A stretch of 33,285 nucleotides of DNA from Segatella hominis (GTDB lineage Bacteria > Bacteroidota > Bacteroidia > Bacteroidales > Bacteroidaceae), in NCBI RefSeq assembly GCF_004535825.1, contig NZ_SGVY01000044.1:1-33285 (forward strand). The letters are read 5' to 3'. A model generated the notes under the pieces. That model did not search any database. It saw nothing but the letters and a program-made list of their open reading frames with translations, and was not told the origin of the DNA. The position numbers and the translations under genes are program-made. This document shows positions 26,964 through 33,285 of the stretch, piece after piece (the first letter of the stretch is position 1; every line of letters begins with the position of its first letter).

Positions 26964-28082
26964 TTATGCCTCCTTGCGCTTCAAGGTTATCTTGTCCACC
27001 ACCTGACACATCTGCTGCGCTGCTATCTTGGAATAGATTTGTGTGGTGGTAATGTTCTTATGTCCGAGATAGGCTTGGATGACAGCCATGTCCGTTCCCA
27101 TTTCCACGTGCAGGCTTCCGAAGCTGTGGCGGGTACAGTGAAAGGTGATTTTCTTGGTTATCCCTGCTGCCGTGAGCCACCGTTGGAGTGGTCCTTGCAG
27201 CATCTTGTCCTTGAAATCCTCAAAGATAAGTCCCTCGCCCCGTTCTCCCAGCAGTCCATAGGCTTCATCACTGATGGGGTTATGCACTATTTCTTTGGTT
27301 TTCTGCATACGGGTGGTAACGAACATCCTGCCGTTGGTGTATGGTTGTATCTGCTGCCACGTGAGCTGTCTGATGTCGCTCTTTCTCAGTCCCGTAAGAC
27401 AGGCGAAAAGAAAAGCTTTTTTCAAGACCTCCTCCTCACAGGGTGTTTCGGCAAGCCGTATCAGTTCCTCTTGGCTCAAATGCTCCCTGATGGTGGGAAT
27501 GCACTCGATGCGGTCTAAGAAGCCGTTTGGGTTCTCCTTTATCTTCCTGTCACGGTAGGCGGTGTGCAGCACGGCACGGAAAGTTGACCAATAGCCTGCT
27601 GCGGAGTTGATGTGCAGCTTTTGGTTGGTGTGGATGGATTGGGGTGCATCAAGCAGGTATTCCATGAACTTGCGGCACAAATCCACATCCACCTCCTCAA
27701 AGGTGCATTTGCCGTTCACGAACCGCTGGAAATGCTTGTATACGTGCTGCCACTTGATATTCTTGCGGTCAGCCAGTCCTTTGAAATAGGCAAGGAAATC
27801 GCCCTTCATCTTGGTCTTGTCAAAAAAGCCGTTGTTTTCATTGAAAATGGCTTCGTAGCGCTGGTTGCGCAGGATGACCGCTTTCTTCATCATGCGTGCG
27901 TTGAAGTCCCGTTCCTGCTGGTTTGCAGGTTTGGCGAAGATGTAAATTCCTAAGGCTTCACGTGTAATCACTCTCATGGTGACATTGTCACGGTAGCCGG
28001 GATAGTAGTCAAGGCATAGTGAATACTGTGTCCCGTTCTTAATCTTGCGCTTACGCAAGGTAACTGTTTTGCATTTACTCAT
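26964..28082 (-). CDS. Tyrosine recombinase (integrase) of the mobilizable element
   Basis: This 372-residue integrase has an N-terminal arm-binding region with a basic beta-hairpin (TLRKRKIKNGTQYSLCLDYY) that continues to about residue 90, a core-binding SAM-like domain at about 90-190, and a catalytic domain with all key residues: R233 (TGLRKSD), H315 and R318 (HCTRHSFG), H341 (LGHKNITTTQ) and the nucleophile Y350 (IYSK). It integrates and excises the element between attachment sites. Domain layout is that of Bacteroidales phage-type integrases such as those of NBU and Tn4555. The gene is monocistronic, with a promoter-region repeat (28141-28209) matching the one before the excisionase gene. 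Confidence 0.94.
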   Translation of the reverse strand: MSKCKTVTLRKRKIKNGTQYSLCLDYYPGYRDNVTMRVITREALGIYIFAKPANQQERDFNARMMKKAVILRNQRYEAIFNENNGFFDKTKMKGDFLAYFKGLADRKNIKWQHVYKHFQRFVNGKCTFEEVDVDLCRKFMEYLLDAPQSIHTNQKLHINSAAGYWSTFRAVLHTAYRDRKIKENPNGFLDRIECIPTIREHLSQEELIRLAETPCEEEVLKKAFLFACLTGLRKSDIRQLTWQQIQPYTNGRMFVTTRMQKTKEIVHNPISDEAYGLLGERGEGLIFEDFKDKMLQGPLQRWLTAAGITKKITFHCTRHSFGSLHVEMGTDMAVIQAYLGHKNITTTQIYSKIAAQQMCQVVDKITLKRKEA

Positions 28083-28140
28083 AATAATTATGTTTTAATT
28101 GGTTGTATACATTTTGGAGTTGTATCCATGTTTCCGATGG

Positions 28141-28209
28141 CAAAGGAACAACGTGAAATATCCGTGAATACCTCCACGATACATCATTTTGAAATAATTT
28201 TCGATAATC
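28141..28209 (-). promoter_or_regulatory. Promoter-region repeat, copy A (upstream of integrase)
   Basis: This is the partner of copy B at 25692-25760, aligned without gaps. CAAAGGA at the left edge gives TCCTTTG on the minus strand, a variant -7 box, 58 bases upstream of the integrase ATG. The core ATCCGTGAATACCTCCACGA lies upstream of it. Conserved spacing between core and -7 box in both copies argues for a shared regulator rather than chance similarity. Confidence 0.6.
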
Positions 28210-28223
28210 CCGATTTTTCACGG

Positions 28224-29159
28224 TTATTTGTTCCTTTCAGCCATGACACGCTCCACATCTGAGCGCAAAAGCAGGTTTTTCACACCCACCTTTATCTTTT
28301 CGATGTGCTTCACCTTGACGATATGGCAGATGTTGGCTGACGAAAGACCATAGATTTGCTGCACCTGCTCAACGGTATAGTAGCGTTCATCGTTCACAAG
28401 GTCAGTTCTGCGGAGTTCGTTCAAATGTGATTTGGAGTAATAGGTACGCCCGTACTCTCTTTTAGTGGGTATCTTATGGCGATAGGTGTAGGCACGGAGT
28501 GCGGTCGGCTTCATGCCGAACAGTTCCTCCACCTCCTCGGTCAGTAGCCAGTCGGTAATTTCGCTAATATCAACTGCCACACCGAAAAACTCGTCAATAT
28601 GCTTCTTGCTGTAATAGTTCTTTCCTGCGATACGGCAGATGGGGATATGGTTACGCTTGGCGGAAGTGTAAAGCCATGACTGCTTTACCTTAAAAAGGGA
28701 CATCACCTCCTCGCCCGAATAGAAGTCCAACACTTCTTCGCTTTCCTTTTCCCTTTTTTCTCTTTTGGCAGGTAAGGAAGATGAAGATGATTTCCTTGGT
28801 GTGGAGGTGTTGCCGGGCAGGATGCGGTGATAGGGATTGCCCTCCAACATCTGCTCGATGTCGGCTCTGCGGATGAATGCCATGCGGTTGCTGATGCGTG
28901 AGGCTTTCAGCTTGCCGATGGCTACAAGTTTGTAAATGTACTGTCGGGAACAGCCCATGAGGATGGCTGCTTTGGAAAAGGTGAGATACTCCTGATGCTG
29001 TATCTCCATCAAGGGTTGGGCGACTTTGAAGAGGTTGTTCTTCTGCATCACTCTGGCTCGTTTGGCTTCTGCCTGACAAGCCTCACTGCAATATCTTTGC
29101 ATACCGCTTCGGGTTACAAAGGACTTGCCGCAAAAACTGCATTTTCTGGTTGCTTTCAT
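28224..29159 (-). CDS. Zinc-finger protein with several HTH domains
   Basis: This 311-residue protein has an N-terminal four-cysteine zinc finger (C7-x2-C10, C24-x3-C28; CSFCGKSF...YCSEAC). About four HTH_17/MerR-like units follow: residues 58-105 (LTFSKAAILMGCSRQYIYKLV), 150-192 (YSGEEVMSLFKVKQSWLYTSA), 207-247 (LLTEEVEELFGMKPTALRAY) and 262-305 (YTVEQVQQIYGLSSANICHIV). A Ser/Lys-rich linker separates units one and two. It is upstream of the integrase and oriented the same way. Such a protein could hold several att-region sites at once, acting as accessory factor or repressor; this is inferred from architecture. Confidence 0.8.
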   Translation of the reverse strand: MKATRKCSFCGKSFVTRSGMQRYCSEACQAEAKRARVMQKNNLFKVAQPLMEIQHQEYLTFSKAAILMGCSRQYIYKLVAIGKLKASRISNRMAFIRRADIEQMLEGNPYHRILPGNTSTPRKSSSSSLPAKREKREKESEEVLDFYSGEEVMSLFKVKQSWLYTSAKRNHIPICRIAGKNYYSKKHIDEFFGVAVDISEITDWLLTEEVEELFGMKPTALRAYTYRHKIPTKREYGRTYYSKSHLNELRRTDLVNDERYYTVEQVQQIYGLSSANICHIVKVKHIEKIKVGVKNLLLRSDVERVMAERNK

Positions 29160-29529
29160 ACCGTTTTATCGTTTAATGGTTCATTTCTTCAATCCTATAT
29201 CTCTGAAATGGTAAACGGATGTGAACGGAAGTCAACCATTGTCGCTTTTCTACACAGTGTGACTGTTTCCGCATATCGGGGCGGTTATTGTCGCTTGTCG
29301 TAAACGGTTGTAAACCCTTGTCAACTGTCTGCACGGTGTGACAAAAAACAAGCCCCGCAAATTCTCCACGTCAGAAATACGTCTCAAAAATATGTGGAAA
29401 TTTGGGAAGCGACAAATGGCAACCGAAAAGTGTTAAATTTTAGAATATGCTGGTAATTAAAGATTTACACTCGGATATTTCTGATTAGTTTTGGTTGTTC
29501 TATGGTTATAAATACAATGTTTTAAAGTT
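29160..29529. other. Intergenic region with element end and direct repeats
   Basis: This 370-base gap lies between the multi-HTH gene and the TonB-receptor fragment. It holds the direct repeats at 29211-29342 and then turns AT-rich after about 29430, where the mobilizable element probably ends and host DNA begins. I could not identify a matching core repeat at the other end of the element, so the attachment site is not defined. Confidence 0.5.
29211..29342. repeat. Two imperfect direct repeats, candidate integrase arm sites
   Basis: GTAAACGGaTGTgAACggaaGTCAAC (29211-29236) recurs as GTAAACGGtTGTaAACccttGTCAAC (29300-29325). Each is followed by CACrGTGTGAC (29253-29263 and 29332-29342) after different spacers. 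The location, between the last element gene and the likely element end, is where arm-type sites of tyrosine integrases lie. Binding by the multi-HTH protein is an alternative. Confidence 0.55.
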
Positions 29530-30099
29530 ATGAGAAGAGAACTTTTGCTCTTATCTTGTTGCGTGGTCATCCCAAGCATTTGTAGTGCTCAAGAGAAGTC
29601 AGACACTACAATGGTAGAAAAGAAAGCAGAACGCAATGTGATGCTCAATGCATCCGATGCCAATGCACCTCGTTACATTCAGATAGGTCTTCCAAGTGAA
29701 AATGTAAATGTGTACGAGAACGGATTACCAGTCGTTTATTCTTCTTACATCCATCCTGTATCTGCTCATTGGAGAAGTGATGGTAGCTTGGCAGAGGTAG
29801 GATTGATGAACCCACAGGAATCAGCCATCGCTACAGGAAACATTGCATATTCTGTAAACAGTTTCAGCGACTTAGGCAGTAATATGTTCAAGGGTATCTT
29901 GAATTACAAAGGCAACCATTATGGTATGCATCAGTTTGATTTGAACGTTTCAGGACCTCTGGCAAAAGGCTGGACTTATGCCTTGAATATGTATCAGAAC
30001 TTTGATCCGGGAACTTTTGACTTGAAGTTTACCAACTATAATGACCGTACACAAATTTATAAGGGTGCCCTGACAAAGCATTGGGGAAACAGAGGTTGA
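29530..30099 (+). pseudogene. N-terminal fragment of a TonB-dependent receptor
   Basis: The frame has 189 codons with a signal peptide (RRELLLLSCCVVIPSICSAQ) and a plug-like region: YIQIGLPSENVNVYENGLPVVYSSY, then NSFSDLGSNMFKG and the first strands of the barrel (LNVSGPLAKGWTYALNMYQ). Intact receptors have 700 or more residues; this one stops at HWGNRG. The next 87 bases do not resume in another frame, so it is truncated rather than frameshifted. The front end would be exported, but no barrel could form. Intact relatives import siderophores, haem or glycans across the outer membrane. Confidence 0.7.
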
Positions 30100-30186
30100 C
30101 ATAAACATTAGCAGATATGTTCGTATATACTGCAATATAATATCTATTTTAGCGTTTATAAAAACAGACAATATAAAACGAAACGT

Positions 30187-30429
30187 ATGAAAAGAACAAT
30201 TATAGAAAAGATGATCCTCGTTATTGCCTATTCCGGTCTGATTGGTGGTATTTTATTAGGCACACTTATCAGTAAGGGTATCTGGGAATCGGGTTCTGAA
30301 ATGTGCGCACCTCGAGCGTTTTTTATGTTCGTAGGCAGTATTTTTGTTTCTGTAGGCTGCTGGGCAGTACTTTTGGAAATCATAGCTTTGTCCGATAGAA
30401 TAAGAAACATTGAGAATAAAATGTCTTAG
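30187..30429 (+). CDS. Small two-helix inner-membrane protein
   Basis: This 80-residue protein has two hydrophobic segments (about 8-30, ILVIAYSGLIGGILLGTLIS; and 44-68, AFFMFVGSIFVSVGCWAVLLEIIAL) and a charged C-terminal tail (SDRIRNIENKMS). A lysine/arginine-rich start (MKRTIIEK) suggests an N-in topology. I do not recognise a family. It stands between the receptor fragment and the lipoprotein gene, with an imperfect inverted repeat (30425-30491) after it that may end its transcript. Confidence 0.6.
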   Translation: MKRTIIEKMILVIAYSGLIGGILLGTLISKGIWESGSEMCAPRAFFMFVGSIFVSVGCWAVLLEIIALSDRIRNIENKMS

Positions 30430-30491
30430 CTTATGTTTTTACCGCAAATATGAATATATATATCCAATAAATACGATAAAAACAAGCTAAG
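30425..30491. repeat. Inverted repeat after the small membrane-protein gene
   Basis: CTTAGCTTaTGTTTTTAC (from 30425, overlapping the stop codon) pairs with gATAAAAACAAGCTAAG (ending 30491) across a 33-base AT-rich loop. It could terminate transcription or protect the RNA end. Confidence 0.4.
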
Positions 30492-30530
30492 ATAGTATCA
30501 ATAATATTAACCTCCAAAATATGAAAGTAA

Positions 30531-31985
30531 ATGAAAAGAATTTGTATGTTTCTACTGACAATGCTCAGCATCGTTTCTTTTACAGGTTGTGATAAGACTG
30601 ACGAACATAACGGACCGGGTACTGACTATGACAATCTGTTCGATAAGACTTATACTATTAACAACGATGGATGCTGTGTGCTTGAAGATTGCGAGCCCAC
30701 AATAGCCACAGTTGTTGAGGATGAGGTGAAAGGATATGGCTGGAAAGTTATAGGCATGTATAAAGTGCAGGATAACGGCAGACTTTCACAAACAAACTAC
30801 CTCTATACAGGCAATGGCGGTGGATATATGGATTATTGGTTTGAATCGGATGGGCATCTGATAGGATTTCAACATGGTGATACCTATGGTAAGTTATATA
30901 ACAAGACAGAATGGTTTTATGATGCAGTGACCGGATTCATCATGCGCGGTTCGGCAAGTCAAAGTATTCAAAATCGCTATATGCAAGTGTTGTCTGTGGT
31001 TACGCTTCAAAGAAAAGAGTCAAATAAGTTCTATATGTACACCTTGCAGAAACTGGGCGATGCCACCATTGAGCATGATAATCTGAAACCATTCTACGGC
31101 ATGGTGGTTTATCAGCGCATGACGGACAACGAACTTGCGGAGACAAAGAAAGCGTACGATTATGATGCAAACATAGATTTTACAGATGCGGTTCCTAATG
31201 ACTGTAAGTTTCGTGTAAGTGCGAGCTATAATAATCCCGACGATTTTGAAGAGAATACGAACGGAAGTGTTATTGTAGCTTTTGGAAATGTAAAGTTCTC
31301 GCTGACGGATCATCTCGGCACATCAATGCTTCCAAACCCTACGTTGGAGTATTTCGACTCCATTGTTTGGAGCTCTGACAACAGTTCACTTCCTGACAGA
31401 TATGTCGTACATCGTCATAAGCCGGGGCAGGCTCAAACAGCACTGACGTGGACAACTCGCTTCTTTGACACAAACACAGATTTGACCTCATATTTTGCAG
31501 GTTACAAGAAAGGTCGTGTTGTCTATATATATACAATGCACCACAATGTCTATAATGACAAATTCTTGTGCTTCGATTGGGGAAAGTTTTCGATGAGCAA
31601 GCCAAGAGAGTTTGCTGCGACATGTTTGCTTGATAAAAGCCGTAGTTTCACCGTTTACGAACCAAGGACATACAACAATGATATGAACAAGGTATATGCT
31701 GAACTGCGCTACAATTACGGGGAAAAAGGTAAGGGAAATGATGTCGCTATTCTGCAAAAGGAGGCTCGTGAATTGACGGAACTTATGATTAACCATTATG
31801 GCAAGGGAACCGAAGTGGGTAAGCAGGTAGATCATTACCGCACCTTATTTAAGGCTCTTCCTGAAAAAGCGCATATTATTACATACTGGGCAACTGCTGA
31901 TACAAGAATTGCACTTGTTCTCAATCGCGACGATGCTGACTCCAAGAATGATTACTTTTACGTTCATGCTGAACCAGTCAATTAA
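30531..31985 (+). CDS. Uncharacterised surface/periplasmic lipoprotein
   Basis: This 484-residue protein has a lipoprotein signal (KRICMFLLTMLSIVSFTGC with the lipobox Cys at about residue 20). The D/E/N-rich residues after Cys (DKTDEHNG) resemble the lipoprotein export signal of Bacteroidetes, so outer-leaflet display is plausible. The body is rich in Tyr, Asp and Asn with beta-strand-like stretches and no membrane segment. I do not recognise a domain. It precedes the NigD-like gene in the same direction but is separated by a terminator, so they are probably separate units. Confidence 0.75.
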   Translation: MKRICMFLLTMLSIVSFTGCDKTDEHNGPGTDYDNLFDKTYTINNDGCCVLEDCEPTIATVVEDEVKGYGWKVIGMYKVQDNGRLSQTNYLYTGNGGGYMDYWFESDGHLIGFQHGDTYGKLYNKTEWFYDAVTGFIMRGSASQSIQNRYMQVLSVVTLQRKESNKFYMYTLQKLGDATIEHDNLKPFYGMVVYQRMTDNELAETKKAYDYDANIDFTDAVPNDCKFRVSASYNNPDDFEENTNGSVIVAFGNVKFSLTDHLGTSMLPNPTLEYFDSIVWSSDNSSLPDRYVVHRHKPGQAQTALTWTTRFFDTNTDLTSYFAGYKKGRVVYIYTMHHNVYNDKFLCFDWGKFSMSKPREFAATCLLDKSRSFTVYEPRTYNNDMNKVYAELRYNYGEKGKGNDVAILQKEARELTELMINHYGKGTEVGKQVDHYRTLFKALPEKAHIITYWATADTRIALVLNRDDADSKNDYFYVHAEPVN

Positions 31986-32291
31986 GTGATTAAAGATTAA
32001 AATATATAACACCCTTCATTCAAAATCCGCAGATATAGTTACATATCTGTGGATTTTGTTTTAAGGGCGGAATGGAATGTTGCATTCTCTACCTATGGAA
32101 AACATTGCCCTTATCAATCATTAGCCGATTATCCTTATGGTATTGCTATATGATACCGATATCAAAAAAGTACGCCAATATAAAAAGGTGTTGCTCTGTT
32201 GGCATAATAAAAAATCTCATAAAAACATTATTTACAGGCAAGATTCCTGCTTTTTGATGATTTAATAGGTAGAAACTAAAAAGCAAGAAAT
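31986..32291 (+). other. Intergenic region between the lipoprotein genes
   Basis: This gap has a terminator (32022-32062) and then about 230 AT-rich bases with a weak 61-codon frame (32072-32257, Cys/Ile/Leu-rich) that does not look coding. CAGGCAAGATT (32235-32245) lies in the leader of the NigD-like gene and recurs after it. Confidence 0.5.
32022..32062 (+). terminator. Terminator after the uncharacterised lipoprotein gene
   Basis: AAAATCCGCAGATAT (32022-32036) pairs with ATATCTGTGGATTTT (32043-32057), with one G-T pair, and is followed by GTTTT. It lies 36 bases after the stop codon. Confidence 0.75.
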
Positions 32292-33029
32292 ATGAGAATT
32301 ACAAAGAAAACAATTTTGGCAATAGGATTGATAGCCAGTTCGCTCACGCTGAACTCATGTGATGACAATGATAACAATGAGATGTTACAGCGTCCTACTG
32401 CCCTTGTAACGGTGTATCCTACTGCACCTGAAGGATTCTTCATGCAACTTGATGAATCAACATCGCTTGTACCTACCAATATGAAAACCTCACCGTTTGG
32501 TGATAAGAAAGTGAGGGCTTTGGTGAACTATACAATAGAAGAACGAAGCTACGGAGGCAACCAACAGAGTGTGTATGTCAATTGGATAGACAGCATCCGT
32601 ACCAAACAGCCAGTAATGACGCAAGGATCAGAGGAAAAAGATGCGAAAGCATTTGGCAATGACCCTATTGAAATTGTGCGTGATTGGGTTTCTGTTGCCG
32701 AGGACGGCTATGTTACGCTCCGCATACGCACATTATGGGGAGGGTCAACCAAGCATATCATCAATCTTGTAAGCGGTGTGAACAAGGATAATGTATATGA
32801 ATTCGATTTGCGTCACAACGCACAAGGTGACATTCGTGGAAGGATAGGTGATGCACTCATAGCCTTCAACCTCAACTCACTATGGAAGGAACAGCCAGAA
32901 AAAGTGAAGATAAAGCTCAACTGGCTATCGTTCAGTGGCAAGAAGTCGGTAGAGCTGTCGCTCAAGATGCATCCTAATTCTTCTATATCCAATACGGATG
33001 TCCAATTGATTTCACATCATATAGAATAA
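32292..33029 (+). CDS. NigD-like lipoprotein
   Basis: This 245-residue protein has a signal peptide and lipobox (LIASSLTLNSC, Cys at about residue 23) followed by an acidic DDNDNNE stretch typical of surface-exported Bacteroidetes lipoproteins. The N-terminal OB-like region (about 30-110: ALVTVYPTAPEGFFMQLDE, KVRALVNYTIEE) and the C-terminal beta domain (GYVTLRIRTLWGG...HIINLV, KVKIKLNWLSFSGKKSVEL) match the NigD N and C domains. The first member was found in the nigerythrin-like gene group of Prevotella; the function of the family is not known. The length is normal. Confidence 0.85.
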   Translation: MRITKKTILAIGLIASSLTLNSCDDNDNNEMLQRPTALVTVYPTAPEGFFMQLDESTSLVPTNMKTSPFGDKKVRALVNYTIEERSYGGNQQSVYVNWIDSIRTKQPVMTQGSEEKDAKAFGNDPIEIVRDWVSVAEDGYVTLRIRTLWGGSTKHIINLVSGVNKDNVYEFDLRHNAQGDIRGRIGDALIAFNLNSLWKEQPEKVKIKLNWLSFSGKKSVELSLKMHPNSSISNTDVQLISHHIE

Positions 33030-33160
33030 ATAACTAAAAAAAATAATTTTTTCAGGCAAGATTTTACATTATCCCTTATTTAGGGGATGAGAGTACTCGA
33101 AAAAAGAACGTGATTAGAACCGAAGCTGGACGCAGATTCGTTCTATACACATAAGTTAAA

Positions 33161-33285
33161 CCTTAATTCCGCAACACTATAGTTTAACATTATTTATAAG
33201 TGCCTGAGCAACAAAAAGTTGCCCAGGATTTTGCCATGTCAGAATTTTCACTTACCTTAGTGTTGCGAAAAGAAGACAAGCAAAA
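33161..33285 (-). repeat. Right copy of 125-bp terminal inverted repeat, probable IS end
   Basis: This is the exact reverse complement of 3-127. It begins CCTTAATTCCGCAACACTATAG at the junction with unique DNA. The same probable transposase C-terminal frame reads leftward on the minus strand. The intergenic stretch 33030-33160 before it shows no gene. Confidence 0.7.

Noticed and set aside
32072-32257. 61-codon frame in the lipoprotein intergenic gap
   Set aside because: Cys/Ile/Leu-rich, no ribosome site, no recognisable features.
1-33285. CRISPR arrays, tRNA or rRNA genes
   Set aside because: No regularly spaced repeats and no cloverleaf or rRNA-like sequence were seen on either strand.

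Overview
The window is a piece of a Bacteroidales genome (Bacteroides/Prevotella type). The supporting signs are several promoters of the Bacteroidetes form (TTTG, about 19-21 bp, then TAnnTTTG), a cfxA beta-lactamase, CTnDOT-like excision-region genes, a NigD-like lipoprotein and a TonB-dependent receptor fragment. Most of it is nested mobile DNA. Family names come from reading the translations; no database search was possible.

Region 1 (1-16937) is part of an integrative conjugative element. Two small helix-turn-helix (HTH) genes point left. A divergent operon points right: two excisionase-like HTH genes, a DUF4099/DUF3945-type protein, topoisomerase III (topB), a DUF1896-type protein and a very large methylase/SNF2-helicase gene. 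This resembles the xis2c-xis2d-orf3-exc excision region of CTnDOT. The helicase gene is split by two complete group II introns (9466-11915 and 13401-15881), each with its own reverse transcriptase/maturase. One sits in the Walker A motif and the other in helicase motif VI. Splicing both at the inferred junctions restores one reading frame of 1,944 codons.

Region 2 (16938-20300) is a junkyard: an orphan consensus promoter, the C-terminal remnant of an Abi-like protein, a terminator, a tandem repeat, a 360-bp MITE-like element with perfect 20-bp terminal inverted repeats and a 9-bp target duplication, and an IS110-family insertion sequence whose left flank could encode a bridge RNA.

Region 3 (20200-29400) is a mobilizable, integrative Tn4555/NBU-like element. 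It carries cfxA with its own promoter and terminator, a MobV-type relaxase, a candidate oriT, a primase-like Toprim protein, a RepA-like ATPase, an excisionase-like HTH protein, a membrane protein, a tyrosine recombinase and a zinc-finger/multi-HTH protein. The integrase and the excisionase/rep operon share a related 69-bp promoter-region sequence, which suggests common control. Direct repeats at 29211-29342 may be integrase arm sites near the element end.

Region 4 (29450-33160) looks like host DNA: a truncated TonB-dependent receptor, a small membrane protein, an unrecognised lipoprotein and a NigD-like lipoprotein. Both ends of the window are the same 125-bp sequence in opposite orientation. 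They are probably the 3' ends of two copies of one insertion sequence, where the contig stops.
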